DNA of 64,000 bases from Halocaridina rubra (taxonomy: Eukaryota; Arthropoda; Malacostraca; Decapoda; Atyidae), in NCBI GenBank assembly GCA_037179515.1, contig JAXCGZ010000107.1, forward strand, positions 15,001 to 79,000, in the 5' to 3' direction. This document shows positions 29,567-64,000 of this stretch, piece by piece. A program made the position numbers and the translations under genes. The notes under the pieces are model-generated. The model did no database searches. It worked only from the letters and a program-made list of their open reading frames with translations, and was not told the DNA's origin. Numbering within the stretch: the stretch's first letter is position 1; every line of letters begins with the position of its first letter.

Positions 29567-30052
29567 ATGCAAACTTTTATGAAAGGTATTACTTGCTTAA
29601 TTTTCCTGATTGCTTGTGTAAGGACTCCATAATTGCACATACTTAATTTCTATAGTATCTTTGTATATAATTACGTTGATATATTCTGTAAATAATTCCC
29701 TACTCTCTGTGTGTTTGAATAATTTATGAAAGCTTTTGTATATAGTGTTCTGTAATACGTGTATAGAGTCCATTTTTCTTTTCCCACTCAGGATCTTATT
29801 TCACTGTAAAGTGCAATATTATATACAGTATTTATATATATTTTTCACTTTTTGCAAAGAAGTGAAAGGTCAGAATAATTGATAAGAACTTTTTGTTTAT
29901 CAAGTATCTCCTAAGGAGCCAATGTGTAATAATATACTGTATACAGAAATTTATATATGCCTTTTGATCAAGAACTTGAAATGTGTATAGATATCGATAT
30001 TGAAATTAACATATATGAAAGTAATATATACTTTTAAATAGTATATAATCAT
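29567..30052 (+). other. Probable 3' untranslated region of the zinc-finger gene
   Basis: AT-rich, stop-dense sequence after the stop codon. No perfect AATAAA was found close by, so the transcript end cannot be set. Confidence 0.4.
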
Positions 30053-30340
30053 ATAGCGATATGGTGGTGCAATGGTAGTGTTTGGGGTTGGTAATAATGT
30101 ATACTGGCCTCAGGTTCGATCCTGGCCCAAGGCTGGATTAGCTCTCACTGGCTCATATCTTTACCGATTAAATTGGGCAATTAGTAGGGGAGTCGGTGAT
30201 TATTTACCCTCTGCCTAGAGATCACTAGGTGCCCGTGATTGGAGAGGGTGCTTGAGCCCAGTTATATGGCAGGTATAATGTCAGGCTCTTGTGCCTTGCC
30301 TCTGCATTTCATTAGAGACCTAAACCTTTAAGTGAACTAT
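30053..30340 (+). mobile_element. tRNA-derived SINE, family D
   Basis: gcgatatggtggtgcaatgg head, cctcaggttcgatcctggcc B box, ttagtaggggagtcggtgat body and ctctgcatttcattagagac end, in the same order as at 3828-4130. Confidence 0.8.
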
Positions 30341-30689
30341 AAAGTGCACTGTTGTGCATGAAAATGGATAGATTTTCTTAAATTAATTGGATACAGTAAT
30401 AACTTGCTCTACGTCATTAATTCGTCCCAAAAGACATGACTGAAGTCAGAAATAACTTAAAATGAAAATACTGTTTATAGATGACTTAGCCTTCCTATAA
30501 ATCCTGTATAAGCAATTCCATTAAGCCACCAACACCATGATATCATTCAGTAGGTCAACATTTTTACTTTCTTTTCAATAAGTATACAATATAAATATTA
30601 CCTGATACTTATAAAAAGAAAATACAAAAATAAAAAATTAATCAAATATCACCAGCAAATCCTTTAAAATCAACCTCGACCCACTATAA
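30341..30689. other. No gene seen
   Basis: AT-rich sequence with A-rich runs. No supported feature. Confidence 0.3.
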
Positions 30690-32430
30690 ACCTGCCTTCC
30701 CTTATCCTTTCTTCAAGCAAAGCTCATAAGGTTCTTTGCTCGCTAAAGATGAACAAGGTATCTGGTCCTGATGGTATGCCTGCAAGTTTCTTTTAGGAGT
30801 TTGCAGATGAACTGGCTCCCGTGCTTTGTTGTCTTTTTCGCCTCATTCTGTCAAACAGTATCTATCCTTCATCTTGGAAGCATGCTCTAGTCCAACCTTT
30901 TCCTAACAAGGGTGACAGTTCTATTCCTTTAAACTACCGACCTATTGCCCTTACTTCTTCTATCGGTAAAGTTTTTGAAACTTTGCTCAATGATCACATT
31001 TTGAAATGTCTTGAATCTAACTCACTTATCTCCAATCACCAGTACGGCTTCCACAAGGCAAGATGCACTGGTGATCTCCTGTCCTATCTTACTCATGTAT
31101 GGTCTTCTTCTCTGAAGAACTAAGGGGAATCCTTTGTTGTCGCCCTTGGTATCTCTAAGGCTTTTGACAGAGTCTGCCACAAGGCTCTGTTGGCCAAACT
31201 CTCTGCCTATGGCTTTACCCCTTGTCTCTGTTCTCTGATTTCCAGTTTTCTCACTGACCGTTGTATATCTGTAGTTGTTGATGGCGTGACATCTAGCCCT
31301 TTTTCTGTTACCAGTGGTTTCCACAGGGCTCTGTTCTTTCACCTACTCTCTTCCTTCTCTTCATCAATGATCTTCTACAATCCCCACCTTCCTCTCTTCT
31401 TCATTCCTTTGCTGATGCTTCTACCCTTCACTTTTCCTCTGCCTTTTCTTCACAACCTTCATCTGTTACTCGTAATCAAGCTCGTGTCACTCTTTCTTCT
31501 ACTCTTAACTCCGATTTGCAGAGAGTATCTGAATGGGGCACTCAAAATTTAGTTAAATTCAATGCCTCCAAGATACAGTTTCTGGCTATCTCTTTATCTT
31601 CTTCTCCTCCTGATAACCCCATTGTCTTCGAAACTAATGAAATTTACCCTCTTAACTCTGTCAACATACAATTAGGAATCCATATAGCCTCTAACTTGTC
31701 TTGGAGGAATCACATAATCCAAATTTCTAAATCTTCATCCAAAAAATTGGGGGTTTTGTATCGTTTTCATCATTACTTTTCCTCATTGCAGTTACTTAAA
31801 ATTTACAAAGGCCTTATCCGCCCCTGCTTAGAATACTGCTCACACATCTGGGGTGCTTCTTCCTTTACTTATCTTCTTGATAGGGTTGAATCTAAGGCAG
31901 TCAGACTCATTAATGATCCTTCTCTTACTTCTAACCTGGATTCTCTCTCTCTTCGCTGTAAGGTATCTTCCCTTTCGCTTTTCTATCGCTACTACTTCCA
32001 TAGCTGCTCTGATGAGTTGGCGAGTTGCATCCCTCCTCCACTGCCAAGGCCGCGTAACACTCGCCAAGCGGCCTCATATCACAGGTACTGTGTGGAGATT
32101 TGTAGCTCGCGGATTGGTCGGTGCAGCGACTGCTTCTTCCCATCTACCTCCAGACTCTGGAACTCTCTTCCTCCATCTGTCTTTCCTAATTCTTATGACC
32201 TTTCATCCTTCAAAAAGCAGATCTATCGTCATCTCAGAGCCTAGTCCTCCATATCTATGGGTCCTCTGTACTTTGACTGTTTTTTTCTGTCTGTCGTTTG
32301 CTTTTGTGTGACATTACCTCATCTCTGCCTTGCCCTTAACCTTTTTCTTTTCCTTCGTCTTGGTATTTTCTCGTGCCTGGGCCTTTATTGATGAGGGAAG
32401 TTTCTGACTGTCCCGGTGTCACGCTCTTAA
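30690..32430 (+). mobile_element. Jockey-like LINE, 5'-truncated and dead
   Basis: Reverse transcriptase relic. Fingers read KMNKVSGPDGMPA and (30821-31123) NYRPIALTSSIGKVFETLL, HQYGFHKARCTGDLLSYLTH. Motif A is VVALGISKAFDRV, with Gly where the catalytic Asp of ALDISKAFD belongs. Motif B is frameshifted (GFHRAL in place of GVPQGS). Motif C reads SFADASTLH, so its second Asp is also lost. The C-terminal part 31516-32244 is open (VSEWGTQNLVKFNASK, GLIRPCLEYCSHIWG, STSRLWNSLPPSVFP, KKQIYRHLRA). The 3' end ctgtcccggtgtcacgctct runs into A then TA repeats. The endonuclease is missing. Confidence 0.85.
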
Positions 32431-32620
<190 letters not shown>

Positions 32621-32776
32621 GTATTAAAAATATACTGTACAGATTTACTAAACTGAACCATTTTTTTCTTGCTTTTTCTCGCTTGCACTAATCGCGTAAT
32701 TAAAATTTTTTTACTATTATTTTCAAGACTCGTTAATCCAAATTTGCGTAGTTTCAGCAAGTGTAAATCGAGAGGT

Positions 32777-32912
<136 letters not shown>

Positions 32913-33183
32913 TGTTCACCCCCTTATCGCGGTAGTTCGGTTCCGGGACCCGGCGCGAACCAGAAAAACCGCAGAGTAGGATCAGCCTATATGTACATAG
33001 ATATTTTAATATGTTTTTACGTTTACACTGTATAAACCCTCCCTGTACTGTTAAAAAAACACCCTTTATATTATAAATAATAGCAAGCAACGTAATTTTT
33101 TATGGAAGTGATAGGAAAACTTACCGTGAATGAGGTGATGATGACGTGACATACATAGGTACAGTATTTTACAATAATATTTA

Positions 33184-33336
33184 CGTTTACGTAAAATAGC
33201 TGCCGACATCCACAAACTTTTTTCCTTCTTTCAACATATCTAAGAGTTTCACTTTATCTACAATGGTTAACATTTTCCTTTGCCGCTTAGGCTCACTACA
33301 AGAAGCCTTAGAAGATGAAGGATGCTTGGGAGGCAT
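33184..33336 (-). pseudogene. Tigger transposase N-terminal fragment
   Basis: The minus-strand frame starts at an ATG (33336) and reads MPPKHPSSSKASCSEPKRQR, then KMLTIVDKVKLLDMLKEGKK, ending after about 51 residues at a TAA. This is the conserved start of Tigger transposases up to the first helix-turn-helix. The remaining HTH, CENP-B and DDE parts are absent. Confidence 0.8.
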
Positions 33337-33369
33337 TGCAAAGGTTAAAATATGCGAGTAAAAAAATCA

Positions 33370-33925
33370 CAAGCAAAACATATTAATAATAATAAGCACA
33401 ACGTGAATGGCGCACACGAAAGAGGCGAGACAATGGAAGATGGTGGAAGCCTTTGTCTGAAACGCTGATAGCGGTATCGTATTATACATGGTGCAATACT
33501 GTTAGTATTTATGTTTTTTACTATTTTTTACTGTTTTATTATTCTTAGGCTAAGAAATACGTTTTTTTTTATCAATAAAATCATGACACTACTGGAACTA
33601 TAAATATATATGCTAGCTCACGTAGCTGCGACCCCAATACATTGTACGCTATCGAACACAAGCAAAACGTTTAATAAGCACAACGTGAATGGCACTCACG
33701 TGAGTTAGACTGAACGAGTCTTTGTCTGAAACGCTGATAGCGGTATCGTATTTTACATGTTGCAATACTGTTAGTATTTATTGTTTTTACTAATTTTTAC
33801 TGTTTTATTATTCTTAGGCTAATAAATACGTTTTCTATCAATAAAATCATGAAACTACTGGAAATATAAATATATATGCTAGCTCACGTAGCTGCGACCC
33901 CAGTACATTGTACGCTATCGAAGAC
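33370..33925. repeat. Internal direct duplication, about 280 bp
   Basis: Two tandem copies (about 33370-33655 and 33656-33925) share agcacaacgtgaatggc, gtctgaaacgctgatagcgg and ctagctcacgtagctgcgac in the same order. Differences are mostly substitutions, plus deletion of a short GAGGCGAGAC-type segment in the second copy. Confidence 0.85.
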
Positions 33926-34384
33926 TATTTCGCATGATGCAATACTGTGAGTTATACTGTACGTACGTATATCATTCAGTTATTAGTACAATGTATATTA
34001 ATTTAAAATTCATTTACTTATTTGATGATTGTACAAAATCTATTCTATTTATTCATTGTAATTTGGACCAAATATTCCTTTTGTAAAGATTATACTGTAC
34101 TTTTCAAAAGAGGTGGTCAATAAACGTATCTATCTATCTAAATTTATGTTTTTTACTATTTTTTACTGTTTTATTATTCGTAGGCTGGGAAATAAATTTT
34201 TTTTTATCAATTAGATAATGAAATATGTTTTTTCAATAAAAAAAAATGAATATACTGAGAATTTTTTTTTTTTTTAATGTTAATATTTTTGCATATACCC
34301 ATAAAATAATATAATTATTAATAAAAAAAAATACCGCGATACAGTGAGAACGCGAACCAAGAAACGCGAATAACTGGGGGAACA

Positions 34385-35775
<1,391 letters not shown>

Positions 35776-35776
35776 C

Positions 35777-35871
<95 letters not shown>
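35776..35871. repeat. (TA)n microsatellite
   Basis: TA run with one slip near 35800. Confidence 0.95.
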
Positions 35872-35873
<2 letters not shown>

Positions 35874-36036
35874 TGTTTTTGCACCTTTCCTTGTGTCCAT
35901 ATGGTGTCCCACTAACCTCTTTGGAGAGTAGGGGTTAGTTATTACTGTAGAAGTACGGTTGTAGCATATACTTTTACGTCCAGATGTACCTCCTGATATC
36001 AACCTCTCTCTTGACTGGGGCTTGAGCTATTTTGCT

Positions 36037-36226
<190 letters not shown>

Positions 36227-36284
36227 GATTAAATTTGCCCAGTTGTAATAAATGCTTGAGAATTTATCTGATCCTAAGAGAACA

Positions 36285-36455
36285 CCCTTTGGAGACCGCA
36301 GTGGTGCAACCGGAGATTGCTCGACTCGGGGGGGGGGGGGGTTTGACAAACCTGTGTTCGAACTCACGGCGGAGCAAAAGGAAGGGCATCCAGTCTTAAT
36401 TCCCAGCTTCAACCTCTCCGTGTGCTCTCCCAAATGAAAACTAATAGTGACACAA
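36285..36455 (+). mobile_element. tRNA-derived SINE, family C
   Basis: Head ggagaccgcagtggtgcaac, a G run at 36330-36341, gttcgaactcacggcggagc at the B-box position, ggaagggcatccagtcttaa and an aatagtgacacaaatag tail. Confidence 0.7.
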
Positions 36456-37089
36456 ATAGTAAAAAGAGAAAAAAAAATCCTTTTCCTCTATGGGTAAATA
36501 TATCACTATACTGTACTGCCTTTACCTTGGTGTGGTATATGTTAACAATTACAAATTGTTACCAGAGAGAGAGAGAGACAGACAGACTCCCATAATAATA
36601 ATAATAATAATAATAAAATTAATTTGTGAATTGAATGCAAATGAAACTTTTACTGCTTAAAAAAATCATATTAAAAATATTTTAATACTAGAAATCTTGT
36701 TAAGAAAAATAAATCATCTCCAGTACAATTTACATCTTTCAATTAATTAATTTATTAATCGTATATTTAATAAATTTATTCTGTGTATGTTTAACCGAAA
36801 GTTCGGTGATTTGAGTTCAGTATATCTATGACTTCCATAATCATCAACAACGAACATCACAAGCCTATTGCTAATTAGAAATTAATCACAAAAATATATA
36901 CAGTCTGTATATATTATATATATAAAACCTGCCTCATATCACTTAATCTGTCAGTTTATTAATTATAATATTAATTTATTTTTTTAAGTGCACAGTTGAT
37001 TTTTTTTTGTAGTTCGGCATATCTATAACTTTCATTATCGTCATCAACAACAACAAACAACATCGCGATTCGATTTTCGACAATTAAAA
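36456..37089. other. 5' flank of MED25
   Basis: AT-rich. Two related stretches (about 36800-36870 and 36990-37050, sharing tatctatgactt/tatctataacttt, atcatcaaca) suggest a small duplication. No TATA-type promoter or initiator can be singled out; the 5' untranslated region of MED25 presumably lies at the right edge. Confidence 0.35.
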
Positions 37090-60481
<23,392 letters not shown>

Positions 60482-60734
60482 GTAAAAAATATTTATCCTT
60501 GTTGTTGTACATAAAATTTAGGTACCAAAGCTGCCCAATATTGCTTCACAGTTTGGTAGAGAAGTATTCAGTCTCTATATCACATAGAGATATATTGATT
60601 TTGTCTGATCTTAATTTAATGTCATGAACAGTGGAAGAATAGATATTGGCTTGTAAGGCACCAAAAAGAAAGGTTGATTATAAGTTGAGTGAAGTAAAAG
60701 ATTAAGGGGTATTATAGTATTACCAACTTAATGG

Positions 60735-60840
60735 GGCCACAGTTGCTCGGTGGTTAATGAACTCGACTCGGGAATTGACGGACCAGCTATTGAGCCCACT
60801 GCGAGGTGTTGGGCATCAAGCCTCAATTCCCTACTGTAGC
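60735..60840 (+). mobile_element. SINE family C, 5' two thirds
   Basis: ggggccacagttgctcggtg head, gggaattgacggaccagcta, ttgagcccactgcgaggtgt and gcatcaagcctcaattccct. The tail is missing. Confidence 0.6.
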
Positions 60841-61018
60841 TATTAAGACATGTAAAGATTTGCAGGGAACCGTAGTTGTTGTCTGAAGGAGTTATACAAG
60901 AGAATCTAACAGGGAAATAAAATGTGTGAACGTGTAGGAAAATATTAGCTAATAAAATAAGAAGATATTTTTAACAGTTCTGTCTGTAGGTGGGCAAGTT
61001 GCAGAGTCTGAGATAAAG

Positions 61019-61163
<145 letters not shown>

Positions 61164-61318
61164 TTACTAAACTCAACTCGAGAAATGTCTTTAAGTTGAA
61201 TAAAACCTTGAAGAACAACATAGACACCTATGAATTTCTATAAGCAACATCATAACACCACTAATACAAAAAGTTGTTCAGTGGTACAACATTTTTAACA
61301 TCTTTTTAAATAGTTTTA

Positions 61319-63654
61319 CAGTGTTCTTTATATTTGATGTAGCCTAAATGTAAAGAAAAAATTACCTGATAGGTGATGTCGATGTGATTAATGCACAGGA
61401 ACTTGGTTGAGGCTCTTTGTATTGATTTCTGATGTGCTTGATGTATAGAGAGTTGGCTGAGGCTCTTTGTATTGATTTCTGATGTACTTGATGTATAGAG
61501 AATTGGCTGAGGCTCTTCATGTTGATTTTCAATGTGATTCAAGAGCTTGTCGTGATAGTCCAGAAATGTGTTGCTCTTTATCTCGTCTATGATAAGCCTA
61601 AATATAAGGAAAAATGTTGTTGTGAACTCTCCCATATCTCCAGAGCATTAAGGATTGGGATTATTCTCCCTGCATTGACATGGCCTTGCATTATGTATGC
61701 AAAAGCCTTCTGCATTCTGTTGATGGTGAAGCATCATGGTTCCAGCTTTGGTTCCTGCTCCTCTTCTTCTTCTTTGTAGACCCACCCATGAGGGTGGCTG
61801 GAACTGGAGTGAATCTGTAAAGTGAAGAGAGAACAAAAAATGTTCTGCCTGGGATTAGTAGTCTCCTACAATTTCTAAAGAGATGTCATGTTTAAGAGGA
61901 AGAGGAGAGTTGGGATAGGATAGAGGTGAAGAAGGGAGAGGTGATGGCACCATGTGCACACTTTTAACCCCTACAGAACCGCCAGGAAGGAACAGCAAAG
62001 GGAAGATAGTAGACAAATACAAATTTATGAATATATATAATGAAAAATAAATGGATGGACAAAATGCTCCTCTTCTTGGTGCTGCTTTTCATGAAGTTTT
62101 ATTAACTTCTCCATCATTATCAAGACTCTTTTATCTGCCTCAAATAAAGTGACAAAATCTTCCTCTAAATCCATTTGCAGCTAATTGCTCTCCATAATCA
62201 AATCTTTGTACATGACAGCCTTATGAATGCCTTTCAAATCGTGAGGAAACTGAGGGCACAGCTTCTTCCAAATGCCAATCATACCCATGCTCATAATTTC
62301 CTTCCCTAAGGCTAATTATTCAGAGTGCCTTGTAGCTGTCATATCCAATCCAAAATTCATGTAGTGTAATACCCATACCCAATTCTATTGTAGCTCCCAA
62401 CAGCCTGCCCAAGTGTATGCATTAGGTAATAGTGTTTGAAGTTGCAATAATCTCCTGGTCCCAGGAGGAGGTATTGGGGGGATGTAAATGACAAATAGGA
62501 GAAAAATCAACAAGGTGTTGCTAAGGGCCAGGTGCGTTGTCTAAAATAAATAGAATCTCATACAGGATGCCACTGTTCTTATAATACATAGTATCATAGA
62601 CACGGGATGCCCTTGTCCTTGTAATACTTCTCCACGGCTGGAATAAAGTAGTTGAAGAAGCAATCTTCAGAATTTGTAAGTTGCTCAAGTCATGAGATTT
62701 TGCATCTATGCAACTGGGAAAAAGGACTTGGAGATATTCTTCCACATTTGAGGATTCTAGCCTATATGTGATAACATCAGCATTGGCCTTTACCTCAAGT
62801 CGCCAAAGCAATTTGATCTGAATATAAGGCTCAAACAGTCCTTTACAGCCTTAAAGCCTGGCATGGAGCCTTTTCATTGGTTATGAATGAAAAGTCTGGC
62901 ATATTCTTCCAGAAAATGACTGGCCCCATCCATGTTGAATATCTGTTTTGGAAGAAATCCGTTCAACTTAATAATATGAGCCAAAGTCACTGGGAATTTT
63001 GATGATGCTAATGCATCAACAGACTCACTTTCGCCTTGGATCTTGACACTTTGAAGATTGTGTCTCAATTTGAACTGCATAAACCATCCAAAACCCTCCC
63101 TTGAATTCTGTGTCTCTAGCATCGGAAAACTTCTTGAGGTTTTCACACAAAGACAATGCTTTCTCCAGAATCAACAGCTGGCTTAAGGGGATACGCTAAC
63201 AATTCTGCCATTCAGTCTAAAAAGAAAGACCATGTTTTCTATTTTTGTATCTCTTGCCTCTTTCCTTGTTGATGACAGCATTCTGCATTGCCCTAGCATC
63301 GTCTTTGACATGGGCAAAAATTCTATTCTTTTCGTGAATGATCATCGATACCACTGTCCGACTCAAGCCAACAGCACAACCTATAACAGCGACCTTTTCA
63401 CCCCTCGCATAATGGTTTATCATACCCACCTTCCACTGAAATAACATAGCACTTAGTTACACCAGCACTAGCAGTAGGATATTTCTTTAGACATGGGGAA
63501 AATAAAGCTATAAATTCACATGCATACATCACTGCGAATAACACTTTCACTTGCACAGGCCTAATTAAGCTGACAAGAACCAGTGCCATTTTGTGGCAAA
63601 ATGGTGAAACTCCAGTTGCCAAACTTTAATTAAACAAATATGTAGAAAATACTG
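61319..63654 (-). mobile_element. Full-length decayed Tigger (pogo) transposon
   Basis: About 2.3 kb with ends cagtgttctttatatttg (left) and, on the other strand, cagtattttctacatatttg (right), flanked by TA on both sides. Transposase on the minus strand: N-terminal HTH at 63447-63217 (HYARGEKVAVIGCAVGLSRT), CENP-B-type HTH and start of DDE at 63146-62874 (GFGWFMQFKLRHNLQSVKIQ, QIFNMDGASHF, where relatives have MDET), then DDE remains at 62811-62521 (FIPAVEKYYKDKGIP in one frame, FILDNAPGP in another), WKKLCPQF-type block near 62260, and the C-terminal FTINRMQKAFAYI block near 61700. Several frameshifts and stops. Lies after MED25 exon 12, presumably in intron 12. Confidence 0.85.
61392..61520. 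repeat. 57 to 60-bp tandem repeat in the Tigger C-terminal region
   Basis: Three imperfect copies of a unit containing ggctgaggctctttgtattg and atttctgatg(t)gcttgatg. On the minus strand it reads as Ser/Gln-rich repeats that replace the Ser/Thr/Pro tail usual in Tigger proteins. Confidence 0.8.
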
Positions 63655-64000
63655 TACACATAATTTTTTTTAATTTTTAGCTTCTAAATTAATTTTTACA
63701 TTATTTTGTATATTTTGACATGTAATTTTGCACTTTTTATTTATTATTTTAGGTGGTATATTACGTATTGTTCAAATGTTCAGTAAACACTATACGCAGT
63801 ATATTTTAAATGATAAAATTGTATTATATATTCTAACATTAATTTTTTTTAGGATTTTTTTTTTTTATTTGTGTTTCAGGTGATTTTTCGTTTATATTTA
63901 TGGGTTCTTAATATTTTCTAGCAGACCAACATAAATTTGCATACACTGAAGTTGGTCGTATTTTATTTTTTCTGATACTCAGTTATGATATAAAGATTCT
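63655..64000. other. No gene seen
   Basis: Very AT-rich sequence with T runs. No MED25 exon in a fitting phase; several AG dinucleotides after T runs exist but lead quickly to stops. Confidence 0.35.

Noticed and set aside
63655..64000. A MED25 exon 13 after T-rich acceptors near 63752 and 63880
   Set aside because: All frames after these AG sites stop quickly and do not resemble the Gln-rich C-terminus.

Overview
This window is a piece of a repeat-swollen animal nuclear genome. The intron structure (GT..AG introns, coding exons of 50 to 230 bases separated by kilobases) makes it eukaryotic. Very long TA, GA, CA and ATT microsatellites together with CR1-, RTE- and Jockey-like LINEs, pogo/Tigger DNA transposons, Penelope-like ends and several tRNA-derived SINE families point to an arthropod, most likely a decapod crustacean. 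That assignment is inference from repeat style and protein resemblance, not from a database search.

Two host genes can be supported. A C2H2 zinc-finger protein has one long 3' coding exon at 27626-29566 (+); its upstream exons are not identified. The second gene is Mediator subunit 25 (MED25), also on the + strand. I assembled it from twelve short exons between 37090 and 60481 whose phases all agree (1665 coding bases, 555 codons). They give an N-terminal VWA-like domain (exons 1-5), a Pro/Gly/Ser-rich linker (exons 6-9) and an ACID/PTOV domain (exons 10-12). The C-terminal exons lie beyond the window.

Layout: 1-13 kb is mostly unique AT-rich DNA with minisatellites, dispersed SINEs and a triplicated 24-codon segment. 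13.9-24.8 kb is a transposon cluster: a small Tigger remnant, five pieces of one CR1-like LINE (some tail to tail around compound microsatellites), a head-to-head array of 272-bp tRNA-like units and a 440-bp near-perfect hairpin. 25-30 kb holds a foldback element and the zinc-finger gene. 30.7-36.5 kb has a Jockey-like LINE and a Tigger-derived non-autonomous element with intact ends. 37-60.5 kb is MED25, whose introns carry a second tRNA-like array, two copies of an undescribed TA-bounded element (one split by an RTE-like LINE), another LINE, a CR1 copy nested in a SINE, and many SINEs. 61.3-63.7 kb is a full-length but decayed Tigger transposon.

The transposon genes seen here are broken by frameshifts, stops or catalytic-site changes, apart from one 5'-truncated CR1 reading frame of 462 codons. 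No RNA gene with a proper tRNA fold, no CRISPR and no prokaryotic features were found. The most unusual items are the two matching inverted tRNA-like arrays bounded by TA tracts, the TA-bounded element with an internal 180-bp satellite and an orphan reading frame, and the triplicated 24-codon segment.
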